Notes: generated by a model not told the origin, from the sequence alone. Positions 35,611-44,928 are shown, counted from the first letter of the stretch. The stretch: 64,000 nt of DNA from Oceanisphaera psychrotolerans (GCF_001870485.1 NZ_MDKE01000033.1:62001-126000), one strand, 5' to 3'. A program made the numbers and translations.

Positions 35611-36512
35611 AAGGGCAAAACACGTTCGCCGATGTCATGAAAGGTGTCATCCAGCGACCGCTGGTTGCGACGAAAATGCAGACCGATATGATCGACCCCG
35701 GCGGATTTCATGGCTTCCAGCTCCTGGATCAGGCCGTTGACGCCGGTGCTGATCCCGAAATGATGGCGCCGTATGGGTGCATTCGGATCTTCCACCAGAT
35801 CCAGGTGAATAAAGCTGACATAAGGCTTGTTGCCGGCCACCTGACGCCAGAGACCAACCCGCTTGACGTGATCTTGCGGTGTGCCCGGGTACGCCAGCCA
35901 GCCCTGCATCTGCTCCCCCACCCAAGCCGGGCTTTGTTGCGCCAGCCCCGCCACCAGCAGGGGCGGCTGCGGCGCCCTGGGCAACACCTCCATGCCGCTT
36001 GCCAGCCGGTGATCCTGCTCGCCACGGATCACGTTCACGGCATCACGAAAAAGTTCACCCCGGCCGGGAAAGTCGACCCCGAATACCGGATATTCACTGG
36101 GCCGGTCGCCGCTGGCGACCCCCAGCAACAGGCGATCGCCACTCAACGTCTGAACCGTGGCGGCGGCCTTGCGTACCAGCCAGGGCTGGCGCAGTGGCAG
36201 CACCACGGCGGCGGTGCCCAGCAGAATATTTTGCGTATGCGAGGCCAGATAACCCAGATAGGTAAAGGTCTCGAACACCTGGGCGGCATCGCCAAAGCTC
36301 GGATCGTACAGCGGCACATCGCGTACCCAGGCCGCCCGAAAACCGAGCCGGTCGGCCAGCTGGATCAGCTCGCCATGCCGTTGCATGTCCGGCACGCCAA
36401 AGGGGCGGCCATCCTGGCGGCGACGGGCATCCCCCGCGGCGGACCAGTCATTGTCGAGCGGCAATTCCACGCCGATGGAAAAACCACCTTGGGTCAGTTT
36501 TTCAATACTCAT
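35595..36512 (-). CDS. LLM-class (luciferase-like) flavin-dependent oxidoreductase
   Basis: A 305-residue bacterial-luciferase-fold enzyme. LADRLGFRAAWVRDVPLYDPSFGDAAQVFETFTYLGYLASHTQ and LGTAAVVLPLRQPWLVRKAAATVQTLSGDRLLLGVASGD are the F420/FMN-dependent family hallmarks. QEL...MKSAGVDHIGLHFRRNQR closes it. The substrate is unknown. It lies in the minus-strand row with the aldo-keto reductase and the efflux pump, fitting a xenobiotic-handling block. Confidence 0.87.
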   Translation of the reverse strand: MSIEKLTQGGFSIGVELPLDNDWSAAGDARRRQDGRPFGVPDMQRHGELIQLADRLGFRAAWVRDVPLYDPSFGDAAQVFETFTYLGYLASHTQNILLGTAAVVLPLRQPWLVRKAAATVQTLSGDRLLLGVASGDRPSEYPVFGVDFPGRGELFRDAVNVIRGEQDHRLASGMEVLPRAPQPPLLVAGLAQQSPAWVGEQMQGWLAYPGTPQDHVKRVGLWRQVAGNKPYVSFIHLDLVEDPNAPIRRHHFGISTGVNGLIQELEAMKSAGVDHIGLHFRRNQRSLDDTFHDIGERVLPLFHSQ

Positions 36513-36525
36513 TGGAAAGTCTCCC

Positions 36526-36546
36526 GGGCGAAGCCTCGCTTCGCCC
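36526..36546. repeat. Hairpin between the MFS gene and the LLM gene
   Basis: The arms GGGCGAAG and CTTCGCCC surround a five-base loop, 18 bases past the MFS stop. No T-tail is present, so termination would be weak. Confidence 0.6.
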
Positions 36547-36563
36547 TTGTTGCGGTGTCAGCC

Positions 36564-37739
36564 TCAGGCGATCTGGGCCTGGTTTCGTTTGTCGAGGGAG
36601 CCGGACAGTCGGGTCAGTACCAGCGCCAGCAGCACGATCAGGGCACCGATCCAGGCGGTATCCATCAGCGACATGCTCTGGATAATGACACCACCAAGCA
36701 CAGAGCCCAGGGCGATGCCCACGTTGAACGCCGCTATGTTCAGGCCGGACGCCACGTCCACCGCCTCCGGGGTGTATTTTTCGGCCAGTTGCACCACATA
36801 CACCTGGAGCCCGGGCACATTACCAAAGGCAAAGGCGCCCCAGACCAGAATGGTCAGCACCGCGGCTACCGGATGAACGGCGGTAAAGGTGAAGGCGAGC
36901 AGGATCAACGCCAGTGCCGTGAAGATGATGTACAACGCCTTGATGGGGCCCAGACGATCCGCCATACGGCCACCCCAGATATTACCCACCGCCACCGACA
37001 CGCCGTAGACCAGCATGATGAGACCAATGGCCCCGGACTCGAAGCCGGACACTTCCTCCAGGATCGGTGCCAGAAAGGTAAAGGCGGTGAAGGTGCCACC
37101 ATAACCTACCGCGGTCATGGCATAGACCAGCAGTAATCGCGGCTGGGTCAGTACTTTCAGCTGCTGGGAAATGCGCGCCGGCGGCGCCTGCTTGAGGTTT
37201 TTCGGTACCAGCAAGGCACTGCCGATCAGGGCAATCAGCCCCAGTGCCGCCACCACCATGAAGGTGGCGCGCCAGCCGAAGCTCTGGCCAATCCAGGTGC
37301 CCAGCGGCACCCCAGTCACCAGCGCCACGGTCAGGCCGGTGAACATGATGGCAATGGCACTGGCCTCCTTGTCTTTGCTGACCAGGCTGGTCGCGATGGT
37401 CGAGCCAATCGAGAAAAACACCCCGTGGGCCAGACCGGTCAGGATGCGCGCCGCGATCAGCGAGTTGTATCCCGGCGCCATCCACGCCAGCAGGTTGCCA
37501 ATAACAAACAGCGCCATGATGGTTATCAGCACGTTTTTACGCTGCCAGCGTCCGGTCAACGCCGTCAGTACCGGCGCGCCAATCGCCACGCCGAGGGCAT
37601 AGAGGCTGACCAGCAGGCCGGCCGATGGCAGGGATACGCCCAGATCCTGGGCAATGGTGGGTACCAGTCCGACAATCACAAATTCGGTGGTACCAATTGC
37701 AAATGCGCTGAGGGTCAACGCAAAGAGGGCAATAGGCAT
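36564..37739 (-). CDS. DHA1-family MFS transporter (YdhP/AraJ-like)
   Basis: A 391-residue, 12-helix inner-membrane antiporter. It starts with the group signature ALTLSAFAIGTTEFVIVGLVPTIA. Loop motif A-type sequence is reduced (TGRWQRKN), and motif C-like GVPLGTWIGQSFGWRATF lies in helix 5. Members export sugars or drugs. It is divergent from a LysR regulator that probably controls it. The substrate is not resolved. Confidence 0.9.
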   Translation of the reverse strand: MPIALFALTLSAFAIGTTEFVIVGLVPTIAQDLGVSLPSAGLLVSLYALGVAIGAPVLTALTGRWQRKNVLITIMALFVIGNLLAWMAPGYNSLIAARILTGLAHGVFFSIGSTIATSLVSKDKEASAIAIMFTGLTVALVTGVPLGTWIGQSFGWRATFMVVAALGLIALIGSALLVPKNLKQAPPARISQQLKVLTQPRLLLVYAMTAVGYGGTFTAFTFLAPILEEVSGFESGAIGLIMLVYGVSVAVGNIWGGRMADRLGPIKALYIIFTALALILLAFTFTAVHPVAAVLTILVWGAFAFGNVPGLQVYVVQLAEKYTPEAVDVASGLNIAAFNVGIALGSVLGGVIIQSMSLMDTAWIGALIVLLALVLTRLSGSLDKRNQAQIA

Positions 37740-37784
37740 AACAATCTCCGCTACAAGTTAAGGTTGCAGCGCAGTATGCCGACT

Positions 37785-37822
37785 GGTATTTTTTACAGAA
37801 ACAGCAACAACCACAAAATACC
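37785..37822. promoter_or_regulatory. Inverted repeat in the MFS/lysR divergent promoter
   Basis: GGTATTTT and AAAATACC (8-bp perfect arms) are 22 bases apart, in the 92-bp gap between the divergent genes. The placement suits LysR binding. The spacing is longer than the usual T-N11-A box, so this is tentative. Confidence 0.5.
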
Positions 37823-37831
37823 TTTGCAAAT

Positions 37832-38722
37832 ATGGCAATAGTTTCCCGTACCGAAGACCTGGAGATCCTGCTGGCTGTTATTGACAGCGGCAGTTTTTCG
37901 GCCGCTGCACGCAATCTGGATATTCAGGTGGCCCGAGTATCGCGGGCCGTGAGCCGGCTGGAGCAGGAGCTGGACTGCACCCTGCTGAACCGCACCACGC
38001 GCAAACTGGAACTGACCGAGGAAGGCCGCCAGTTCAGCGAGCAGGCGCGAGCAGGCCTCGACCGGCTGGCGGAGGCGGAAGAAAACATCAGGGCATTGCG
38101 GGGCATACCGGCGGGGCGGCTGCGGGTGGATGCGGCCACACCCTTTATGTTGCATCAGCTGGTGCCCCTGGTGCCGGGCTTTCGGGAACGTTACCCGCAA
38201 ATCAAGCTGGAACTGGTCGCCAGTGAAAGCATCATTGACCTGATAGAACGCCGGACCGATCTGGCCATTCGCATCGGTGCCCTGCAGGACTCCAACCTGC
38301 ACGCCCGCTTTCTGGGGCGCAGCCCGCTGCATATTGTCGCCTCGCCGGACTACCTGGAAAAGCACGGCACGCCGCAAGGGCCGGAAGCACTCGGCCGGCA
38401 CCAGATCATCGGCTTTGTCGATGCGCCCCACCTCAACCGCTGGCCACTGTCCCCACCGATGACGGTGATCCCCAGTCTTTCCAGCAGCAGCGGCGAAACC
38501 ATTCGCCAGCTTTGCCTGGACGGTCAGGGCCTGGCGCTGTTATCCGACTTCATGATTTGTGACGATCTGGCCAGTGGCCGGCTGATCAAGGTGCTGGATG
38601 AGCGGATAACCACGCCCAACAACCGGGAGCTGGTACACGCGGTTTACTACCGCAACACCACACTTTCCAGCAGGATCACGGCATTTCTCGACTACATTGG
38701 TCCACGACTCAGGCTGGGGTGA
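37832..38722 (+). CDS. LysR-family transcriptional regulator
   Basis: A 296-residue regulator of the CrgA/YafC-like group. The helix-turn-helix is GSFSAAARNLDIQVARVSRAVSRLEQELDCTLLNRTTRKLELTEEG. The effector domain has LRVDAATPFMLHQLVPLVPGF and RRTDLAIRIGALQDSNL. It is divergent from the MFS pump, so it likely controls the pump and itself. There is no clear ribosome site before ATG 37832. Confidence 0.92.
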   Translation: MAIVSRTEDLEILLAVIDSGSFSAAARNLDIQVARVSRAVSRLEQELDCTLLNRTTRKLELTEEGRQFSEQARAGLDRLAEAEENIRALRGIPAGRLRVDAATPFMLHQLVPLVPGFRERYPQIKLELVASESIIDLIERRTDLAIRIGALQDSNLHARFLGRSPLHIVASPDYLEKHGTPQGPEALGRHQIIGFVDAPHLNRWPLSPPMTVIPSLSSSSGETIRQLCLDGQGLALLSDFMICDDLASGRLIKVLDERITTPNNRELVHAVYYRNTTLSSRITAFLDYIGPRLRLG

Positions 38723-39039
38723 CAACCTGACATGCCAATATGCTAGATGTAGAAACACACTCGGAGTGGGCACAAACTCACGCCGAGCGTTGGCCTAATT
38801 AATTATCCGGGATTAGTTGACCACTACACTTCTCACCACTCTTTTATGAAGCCACAGAGTCCGAAAGCGCACAAGAAAAGTTACTTCGCTGGACAAACAC
38901 TATGACCTCCGGTCAAAACAGCGTCCAGGTCACAAAATGGTCACGAAGGATAATTTGACAGATTGAGGAAGGTTGATTTCACTGACGATAGAAAAGCAAA
39001 AAGCCCTTAGCTTTCAAAAAGCTAAGGGCTTCTTTAAAT
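38723..39039. other. 317-bp intergenic region after the lysR gene
   Basis: No gene is seen. A hairpin at 38760-38787 (CTCGG/CCGAG with an inner GTG/CAC) follows the lysR stop without a T-run. The right end is the tRNA terminator. The middle is AT-richer than the neighbours and unremarkable. Confidence 0.6.
38995..39034 (-). terminator. Terminator after tRNA-Asp
   Basis: On the minus strand AGCCCTTAGCTTT and AAAGCTAAGGGCT form a 12-13-bp stem followed by TTTTTGC. It begins six bases after the tRNA CCA end. Confidence 0.92.
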
Positions 39040-39116
39040 TGGCGGAGCGGACGGGACTCGAACCCGCGACCCCCGGCGTGACAGGCCGGTATTCTAACCA
39101 ACTGAACTACCGCTCC
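39040..39116 (-). tRNA. tRNA-Asp (anticodon GTC)
   Basis: 77 nt on the minus strand with encoded CCA. The acceptor stem GGAGCGG pairs with CCGCTCC, the discriminator is G, the anticodon loop is CTGTCAC (GTC, Asp), and the T-loop is GTTCGAGTC. It sits next to dnaQ, as aspV does in E. coli. Confidence 0.97.
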
Positions 39117-39119
39117 AGA

Positions 39120-39142
39120 GTCTGAAGCAGTTCGCTTCAGAC
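39120..39142. repeat. 9-bp hairpin three bases before the tRNA-Asp 5' end
   Basis: GTCTGAAGC-AGTTC-GCTTCAGAC (given on the plus strand) lies in the leader of the tRNA precursor, between its promoter and the RNase P site. Confidence 0.75.
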
Positions 39143-39149
39143 GGGGTAA

Positions 39150-39178
39150 ATCATAATGTCGGCCGAGTACGGGGTCAA
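39150..39178 (-). promoter_or_regulatory. Promoter of tRNA-Asp
   Basis: On the minus strand TTGACC, 17 bases, TATGAT, then a GC-rich discriminator ACCCCGTC, as in stringently controlled stable-RNA promoters. Confidence 0.75.
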
Positions 39179-39242
39179 GACTAAAACGTACCTTTTAGTA
39201 CCGTTCGAGCGTTTTTTATACGCAAGCATCAATAATATGCGG

Positions 39243-40391
39243 TTAACCTGTCGGTTCCGAGGTGTTTTTCCGCTTGTTGAGTGCTCGCTTGCGCAAAAAC
39301 CATACCGCGGCCAGTACCGCCGCCAACAGCAGGCTCAGTGCGCCCAGCAGGTAAAACAGGGGGAAGTCACTGCCGGCTGGTCGAGCCTCAAGCACGGCCG
39401 TGCTCACCGGGGGACTGACCCGGACCACCTGCTTCGCCAGATTAAGCTGGATTTCCCGCCCCTCCCGGGTAGTGGCAAAGGCGCGCCCCTGCCAGTAATA
39501 ATTGCCGGACTCGAGGGCATCGGGCAGGGTAATGGTACTGCCTGTGCCCGACACGGCGATGATCTGCTGCAACGGTGTCGTCAGCTCCCCCATCACCACC
39601 AGCGAGTCGGCGACCAGCTCACCCTTGACGGCCAGCTCCAGCTGCCACTTTCTCTCGGCATCGGGGGTAGAAAATCTCACGCCGAGTGGCATGGGGTAGA
39701 TCAGTACATTCTGCTCATGGGTGGGCGCCAGCACCCGATTGCTGATTTGGGCCTGAAACAGATACTCACCCGGCAAGGTATCGATGATGGCTTCCGCCGT
39801 CAGACTGCCGTCACCGGGGTAGACGTCCAGCCCGATGCCATCATCACGAAAGTCACCGACGACCAGCGGATCCGGAGCAAGCCGGGACTCGTTACCGTTA
39901 TGCAGCTTAACCAGCTGCGCCTTCAGGGGTAAATCCTGCAGATAATAACCGGCGTCCAGCCGGATATCACGATGATGCAGCTCGGCGTTGAGCTTGAGTA
40001 CTTCCTGCTGATAAAGCCGTTCTGGTAGCGGTGATACCTGCAATTCGAACACGCTGACCAGTGATATGCCACCGTGCTCCTTGATTTTTCCGGTCGCCTG
40101 CCAGGGGCCGGGTTCCGGCTGCCACAGGGTAATCACATCCCGGCTGGGCGTCGCAGCCCAGCTGACCTCGTCCGGATGTTGCTGGTAGTAATATTTACTG
40201 CCATCGGGACGGATCAATACCACCGGAGTGCTGGGAGTCTCCCGCTCGATAAGCAGAGTAACGGATGAAATGGACGAGTCGATACGGAAGGTGTTACTCA
40301 GCCAGCGCGCCCGCTGTTCGGTGGCCTGGGTCGCCGACACGGCAAACAGTAACGACAGCGAGAACAGGAATGCACCTATTCTCCGCGCCAT
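39243..40391 (-). CDS. TIGR03503 family membrane protein
   Basis: A 382-residue protein with a signal peptide ([23 protein letters not shown]), a large periplasmic beta-rich domain (VVLIRPDGSKYYYQQHPDEVSW, DVYPGDGSLTAEAIID) and a C-terminal transmembrane helix (FYLLGALSLLLAAVLAAVWFL) followed by a basic tail. This is the TIGR03503 pattern of marine gammaproteobacteria. Function unknown. ATG 40391 (with GGGGG upstream) overlaps the dnaQ 3' end by 16 bases. A TTG at 40397 is less likely. Confidence 0.83.
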   Translation of the reverse strand: MARRIGAFLFSLSLLFAVSATQATEQRARWLSNTFRIDSSISSVTLLIERETPSTPVVLIRPDGSKYYYQQHPDEVSWAATPSRDVITLWQPEPGPWQATGKIKEHGGISLVSVFELQVSPLPERLYQQEVLKLNAELHHRDIRLDAGYYLQDLPLKAQLVKLHNGNESRLAPDPLVVGDFRDDGIGLDVYPGDGSLTAEAIIDTLPGEYLFQAQISNRVLAPTHEQNVLIYPMPLGVRFSTPDAERKWQLELAVKGELVADSLVVMGELTTPLQQIIAVSGTGSTITLPDALESGNYYWQGRAFATTREGREIQLNLAKQVVRVSPPVSTAVLEARPAGSDFPLFYLLGALSLLLAAVLAAVWFLRKRALNKRKNTSEPTG

Positions 40392-41113
40392 AGACAACTG
40401 CCCCCTTTTTTCATCACCAGATCCAGCCGCGCCTCGTGGGCCTGCAGTTCCTGCTCACCGGCCCGGATCACTCGCAACGGTGCCCGCTCGGCACTCAGGC
40501 GACGGATGCCCTGGCCACTGTCCCCCTCCTGCTGGCCATTATCATTCTGCAGGTTGAGCTTGGTCTGGCCACCGGTCATCAGCAGATAAACGTCGGCCAG
40601 GATTTCGGCATCGAGCAAGGCGCCGTGCAGGGAGCGATGGCCGTTGTCTATGCCATAGCGGTCGCACAATACATCCAGGTTGTTGCGCTTGCCGGGAAAG
40701 ATCTTGCGCGCCAGGGCCAGGGTATCGGTGATCTTGCACAGGGCGGCCATGCGTTCGGGCCGTCCCAGCAACTCCATTTCATAATCGAGAAAGCCGACGT
40801 CGAAGGGCGCGTTGTGCGCCACCAGCTCGGCACCGGCGATAAACTGGAGAAACTCGTCTACCTTGTCGGCAAAAGGCGGTTTGTCGGCGAGGTACTCATC
40901 GGTAATGCCGTGTACCCGAATCGCTTCTTCATCCACCTTTCGATCCGGTTTGAGGTAGACGTGGAAATGCCGGCCGGTCAGGCGGCGATTCACCACCTCC
41001 ACACAACCGATTTCGATCACCCTGTGCCCGATATAGTGAGGACCGGTATCCATATTCATACCAGTGGTTTCTGTATCCAGCACTATCTGCCGATGATGGC
41101 TTTGCTGACTCAT
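40376..41113 (-). CDS. dnaQ: DNA polymerase III epsilon subunit (proofreading exonuclease)
   Basis: A 245-residue DEDDh exonuclease. Exo I is [11 protein letters not shown], Exo II is [18 protein letters not shown], and Exo III is [20 protein letters not shown]. The C-terminal tail (QGIRRL... to [10 protein letters not shown]) is the segment that contacts the alpha polymerase. It is divergent from rnhA, as in E. coli, with the start codon at 41111-41113. Confidence 0.96.
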   Translation of the reverse strand: MSQQSHHRQIVLDTETTGMNMDTGPHYIGHRVIEIGCVEVVNRRLTGRHFHVYLKPDRKVDEEAIRVHGITDEYLADKPPFADKVDEFLQFIAGAELVAHNAPFDVGFLDYEMELLGRPERMAALCKITDTLALARKIFPGKRNNLDVLCDRYGIDNGHRSLHGALLDAEILADVYLLMTGGQTKLNLQNDNGQQEGDSGQGIRRLSAERAPLRVIRAGEQELQAHEARLDLVMKKGGSCLWRGE

Positions 41114-41268
41114 CGCTGCTTCCTCTACTCAATCCGGGCGTCAGTATAAATAACTGCCACCATCGGCGCCACCGGGTCCGGTCTCCTGGTGTTCCCGGGG
41201 CCGGGCCGCTGGTGGGCAAGGCTCAGCTATGGCAGACTTCCGCTTTATGTTTTTGCTCACGGGTAACG

Positions 41269-41730
41269 ATGAAACAGATCCAGTTGTATACCGATGGTTC
41301 CTGCCTGGGTAATCCGGGTCCGGGCGGCTATGGCGCCGTGCTTGTCTACAAACAGCACCGCAAGGAGCTGAGCGGTGGCTACCGGCTGACCACCAATAAC
41401 CGCATGGAGCTGATGGCAGCCATCGCCGGGCTCGCCGCCCTCAGCGACGACTGCGAAGTGGATCTCACCACCGACAGCCAGTATGTGCGTCAGGGCATTA
41501 CCCAGTGGATCACCGGCTGGAAGCGCAATAACTGGAAAACCGCCGCCAGGGCACCGGTCAAGAATGTCGATCTGTGGCAGCAACTGGATGAACTCTGTCA
41601 GCGCCACCAGGTGCGCTGGCACTGGGTGAAAGGACATTCCGGCCACCCGGAAAACGAACGTTGTGACGAACTGGCGCGGGAAGCGGCACTGAACGATGCC
41701 AATCAGGACGACACCGGTTATTCGCGCTGA
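41269..41730 (+). CDS. rnhA: Ribonuclease HI
   Basis: Degrades the RNA of RNA-DNA hybrids. The 153 residues include the catalytic acids in [16 protein letters not shown] (Asp10), [12 protein letters not shown] (Glu48) and TDSQYV (Asp70), then [18 protein letters not shown] (His and Asp). ATG 41269 gives the usual family length. The 3' end overlaps the convergent yafS-like gene by 13 bases. Confidence 0.97.
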   Translation: MKQIQLYTDGSCLGNPGPGGYGAVLVYKQHRKELSGGYRLTTNNRMELMAAIAGLAALSDDCEVDLTTDSQYVRQGITQWITGWKRNNWKTAARAPVKNVDLWQQLDELCQRHQVRWHWVKGHSGHPENERCDELAREAALNDANQDDTGYSR

Positions 41731-42422
41731 CGTGCCATGCCCGGCTGCAGCGCAGCGGGCACCGGCTTGAGCTGGCGAATGGGGGTCAGCGGATAACGCC
41801 GTTTACGCGCCATGATGACATAGACCGCCGCCAGCGAGGGGCAATAGCGGGGGCAGAGCCGACGGCGCCATTGCCCCAGCACCGGCAAGTCGATTATGCC
41901 GCTCAACCCGAAGTAATCCCGTTCAATCACCTCAAAACCCAGCAATTTCAGCCAGTCTTCCAACCGTCCCGGCGCCAGCATTCGCTGCCAGGGGGGCAAC
42001 CGACGGCGTAACGCCGGTATCAGACAGGCTAAGCCGGCGCTGCTGTAGGGATTGAAACCGGTGATGATCAGCCAGCCGTCGTCGCGCAGCACCACTTCGG
42101 TTTCGCGCAGTATGGCGTGGGGGTGTTCGCTGTAATCCAGCACATGAGCCAGCAGACAGGCATCGAGGCTGCCGGGGGCGAAAGGCATTGCAGTGGCATT
42201 TCCCTGCAGCTCCATCCCTTCGAAGCCGGACTGTCCCATCAGCACCGCATGCCGCAGCCGGCTCTTGCTCAGCGACAGCGCCGCGGCCAGGGCATCGACT
42301 TTGAGCAGATTGAAGCCGAACAATGACGGCGCCCATTCGTCCAGACGCAATTGTAATTGCCCGGCAATATGACGACCGCGCAACAGTTGTTGCCAGCTGT
42401 CCGGCGTACTGGCTGATTTCAT
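41718..42422 (-). CDS. yafS: SAM-dependent methyltransferase YafS-like
   Basis: A 234-residue class I methyltransferase-like protein. The SAM region is degenerate at the N-terminus. Later motifs remain: [54 protein letters not shown]. It lies between rnhA and gloB, as yafS does in E. coli. The substrate is unknown. The C-terminal basic tail ([15 protein letters not shown]) could bind nucleic acid, which is an inference. Confidence 0.85.
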   Translation of the reverse strand: MKSASTPDSWQQLLRGRHIAGQLQLRLDEWAPSLFGFNLLKVDALAAALSLSKSRLRHAVLMGQSGFEGMELQGNATAMPFAPGSLDACLLAHVLDYSEHPHAILRETEVVLRDDGWLIITGFNPYSSAGLACLIPALRRRLPPWQRMLAPGRLEDWLKLLGFEVIERDYFGLSGIIDLPVLGQWRRRLCPRYCPSLAAVYVIMARKRRYPLTPIRQLKPVPAALQPGMARQRE

Positions 42423-42469
42423 GGCGCCTCTGATAAGCTATTGCACAACATGACCATAAGGACAGTCCC

Positions 42470-43267
42470 ATGCCTAACATTAGTCCCATCCCGGCGTTTC
42501 AAGACAACTATATCTGGCTGATAACGAATAACAACCATGCGGTGGTGGTCGATCCCGGCACGGCGGCACCGGTTGAACGGGTACTGGCCGAGCGCCAGCT
42601 CACCCTGGACGCCATTCTGATCACCCACCACCACCATGACCATACCGGTGGGGTCGAGGCTCTGCTGGCCCGGTGGCCCCAGGCCCGGGTTTATGCCCCT
42701 GCCGCCGAGCCGATGCCGGCCGCGAACGGCATCGCCCTGCACGACGGCGACAAGGTCTCGCTGCCCGAACTGGCACTGGAGATCGAGGTGATGGCGGTAC
42801 CCGGTCACACCCTGGGGCATATCGCCTACTACGCAGCAGCTCAGGATCAGGCAGCACCAGGCCTGCCACTGCTGTTTTGCGGCGATACCCTGTTTTCGGG
42901 CGGTTGCGGTCGTTTGTTCGAGGGCACACCGGCACAGATGCACCACTCCCTCGGCCGCCTTGCCCGACTGCCGGACCAGACCCGGGTGTATTGCACCCAC
43001 GAGTATACTCAATCAAATCTGGCGTTTTGCCATGCTGTGGAGCCAAATAACCCCGAGTTGAAGAAATACCTGCAAAACGTGGCCAAATTACGCCAGCAGG
43101 GCGTGCCGACGCTGCCCAGTTCCATCGGCCTAGAAAAAGCCGTCAATGTCTTCCTGCGCGCCCATCTGGCGGGGGTTCGCGCCGCGGCCCAGATGCATCA
43201 GGGAGCGGAGTTGAATGAAGACATCGAGGTATTCGCCGCACTTAGGCGCTGGAAGGACGATTTTTAA
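42470..43267 (+). CDS. gloB: Hydroxyacylglutathione hydrolase (glyoxalase II)
   Basis: Hydrolyses S-lactoylglutathione, the second step of methylglyoxal removal. The 265-residue metallo-beta-lactamase fold has the binuclear metal motif THHHHDHTGG, His in VPGHTLGH, Asp in LFCGDTLFSGGCGRLFEGT, and His in YCTHEYTQSNL. The C-terminal helices carry the glutathione site (KKYLQNV). AAGGACAG precedes ATG 42470. It is divergent from yafS and followed by mltD. Confidence 0.96.
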   Translation: MPNISPIPAFQDNYIWLITNNNHAVVVDPGTAAPVERVLAERQLTLDAILITHHHHDHTGGVEALLARWPQARVYAPAAEPMPAANGIALHDGDKVSLPELALEIEVMAVPGHTLGHIAYYAAAQDQAAPGLPLLFCGDTLFSGGCGRLFEGTPAQMHHSLGRLARLPDQTRVYCTHEYTQSNLAFCHAVEPNNPELKKYLQNVAKLRQQGVPTLPSSIGLEKAVNVFLRAHLAGVRAAAQMHQGAELNEDIEVFAALRRWKDDF

Positions 43268-43330
43268 CGAACTTGATTAAGCTGCTCACAAAGCATACAC
43301 TGGCCGCCGTTTTTGTGAGACGCAGACACC

Positions 43331-44734
43331 ATGAGAAGACTCTGTATTTTATCCAGTGCCTTGCTCCTGGCGGGCTGCCAGGCGATGTCGACCGATTCGG
43401 CACGACATCCCTATGGCCATCAGGAAACAGCTGGAGAGCAGGCAAATAGCCAGCTCTACCCTAAATCAGCGACCTATTCGTCGCTACGGATACAAAGCAA
43501 AACCACCAACAGTGGTCGTGCCTACAGCACCGTATCCCATTCATCAACCAAGCGACAGCCTCGCCAACAGGCCGAAGCTCAGCAGCAGAACCTGTGGCTC
43601 GAACTGGCCGACAGCATGCAGCTTGATATCCCCCTGGATCATCCCAGGGTCGTGGCCCAACGGAAATGGTACCTCAAGCACCCGGCATATATGCGTTCCG
43701 TATCCGAACGCGCCAGACCGTTTCTCTATCTCATCAAGGAAGAGATAGAGAAACGGAACATGCCCATGGAGCTGGTCCTGTTGCCGGTGGTCGAAAGCAC
43801 CTTCGATCCGCGTGCTTATTCCCATGGCCATGCCGCAGGTCTGTGGCAGATGCTGCAGGGCACCGGCAAGCAGTTCGGGCTGCATTACGACAGCTGGTAT
43901 GACGGTCGTTACGATGTCATGGCCTCGACCCGGGCCGCACTCGACTATCTGGAATACCTGAACGGTTTCTTCGATGGTGACTGGGTGCTGGCACTGGCGG
44001 CCTACAATTCGGGCGAAGGCCGGGTGCAACGCGCCATGAAAGCCAATCGTCGTCAGGGCAAGCCGACCGACTACTGGTCGCTGTCGTTGCCGAAAGAGAC
44101 TCAGAATTACGTGCCCAAGCTGTTGGCGTTGGCCGATATTCTGATGCACCCGGATCACTACGGCATGGATGTGCCACCGGTGCCCAACCGTCCGCAGCTG
44201 GCGGTGGTGGAAGTGGAAGGTCAGGTCGATCTGAACATGGCGGCCGATCTGGCGGGCATGAACCGCAAGCAGCTCAAGCACCTGAACCCGGCTTTCAAGC
44301 GCGCCGCCACCTCGCCGGCACGCAATGCCGAAATCCTGGTGCCGGTGGCCCATGCCCAGGGCTTCGAGATCGCCATGGCCGATCTGCCTGAGCAGGAACG
44401 CAAGGCCTATCAGCGTTATCAGGTACAGGGCGGTGACAGCCTGGGCAGAATCGCCCGCCGCAACGGCACCAGCATCGAGGCCATCCGGCAGGCGAATAAT
44501 CTGCGCGGTACCACCATTCGGGTAGGCCAGACCCTGATGCTGCCGACGGCAGGCCGGGCCTCTGCGCCCTCGCTTTCCGACGGTGTTTATCAGGTGCAGG
44601 CCGGAGACTCCCTGTCGACCATCGCCAGCCGTTTCAGTGTCAGCATTACCGATTTGCTGCGCTGGAACCAGCTGACAGATAAAAACAGCCTGCGCGCCGG
44701 ACAGAGCCTGATCGTGACCGCCAACGCCGGGTAA
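43331..44734 (+). CDS. mltD: Membrane-bound lytic murein transglycosylase D
   Basis: A 467-residue outer-membrane lipoprotein (LLLAGC lipobox, Cys16) that cuts peptidoglycan. The SLT domain has the catalytic Glu in PVVESTFDPRAYSHGHAAGLWQ and the family ending NSGEGRVQRAMKAN. Two LysM modules follow (about 365-410: YQVQGGDSLGRIARRNG; 419-462: YQVQAGDSLSTIASRF), ending LIVTANAG. The order gloB-mltD is kept from E. coli. Confidence 0.96.
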   Translation: MRRLCILSSALLLAGCQAMSTDSARHPYGHQETAGEQANSQLYPKSATYSSLRIQSKTTNSGRAYSTVSHSSTKRQPRQQAEAQQQNLWLELADSMQLDIPLDHPRVVAQRKWYLKHPAYMRSVSERARPFLYLIKEEIEKRNMPMELVLLPVVESTFDPRAYSHGHAAGLWQMLQGTGKQFGLHYDSWYDGRYDVMASTRAALDYLEYLNGFFDGDWVLALAAYNSGEGRVQRAMKANRRQGKPTDYWSLSLPKETQNYVPKLLALADILMHPDHYGMDVPPVPNRPQLAVVEVEGQVDLNMAADLAGMNRKQLKHLNPAFKRAATSPARNAEILVPVAHAQGFEIAMADLPEQERKAYQRYQVQGGDSLGRIARRNGTSIEAIRQANNLRGTTIRVGQTLMLPTAGRASAPSLSDGVYQVQAGDSLSTIASRFSVSITDLLRWNQLTDKNSLRAGQSLIVTANAG

Positions 44735-44781
44735 TCAACAAGGCGTTACGCCATTGGCTTTCAGCGATGAGTGAACACCAG

Positions 44782-44815
44782 GAGCCGCCATCATCGAGAT
44801 GGCGGCTCTTTTTTA
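44782..44815 (+). terminator. Terminator after mltD
   Basis: GAGCCGCCATC-ATCGA-GATGGCGGCTC followed by six T. Confidence 0.92.
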
Positions 44816-44928
44816 TGCTGTAGTCGCCCGGTTATGCGACCTGCGCGGTCAGTCCCATCGGAATGGACGGTCGGAATACAGATTCCACCGCCACTGAAGT
44901 TTACCCGTGCGAGTTTATCTGACCGGGT

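Noticed and set aside
35598-37136. 512-codon plus-strand open frame
   Set aside because: Antisense across two real genes (LLM and MFS); no ribosome site and no domain.
29717-38722. Mobile element carrying the detoxification block
   Set aside because: No transposase, integrase, terminal repeats or duplicated tRNA 3' end could be seen, so mobility is not claimed.
44816-44928. Possible small gene between mltD and the EEP gene
   Set aside because: Short Ser/Pro-rich frames only. The stretch is simply the gap after the mltD terminator.
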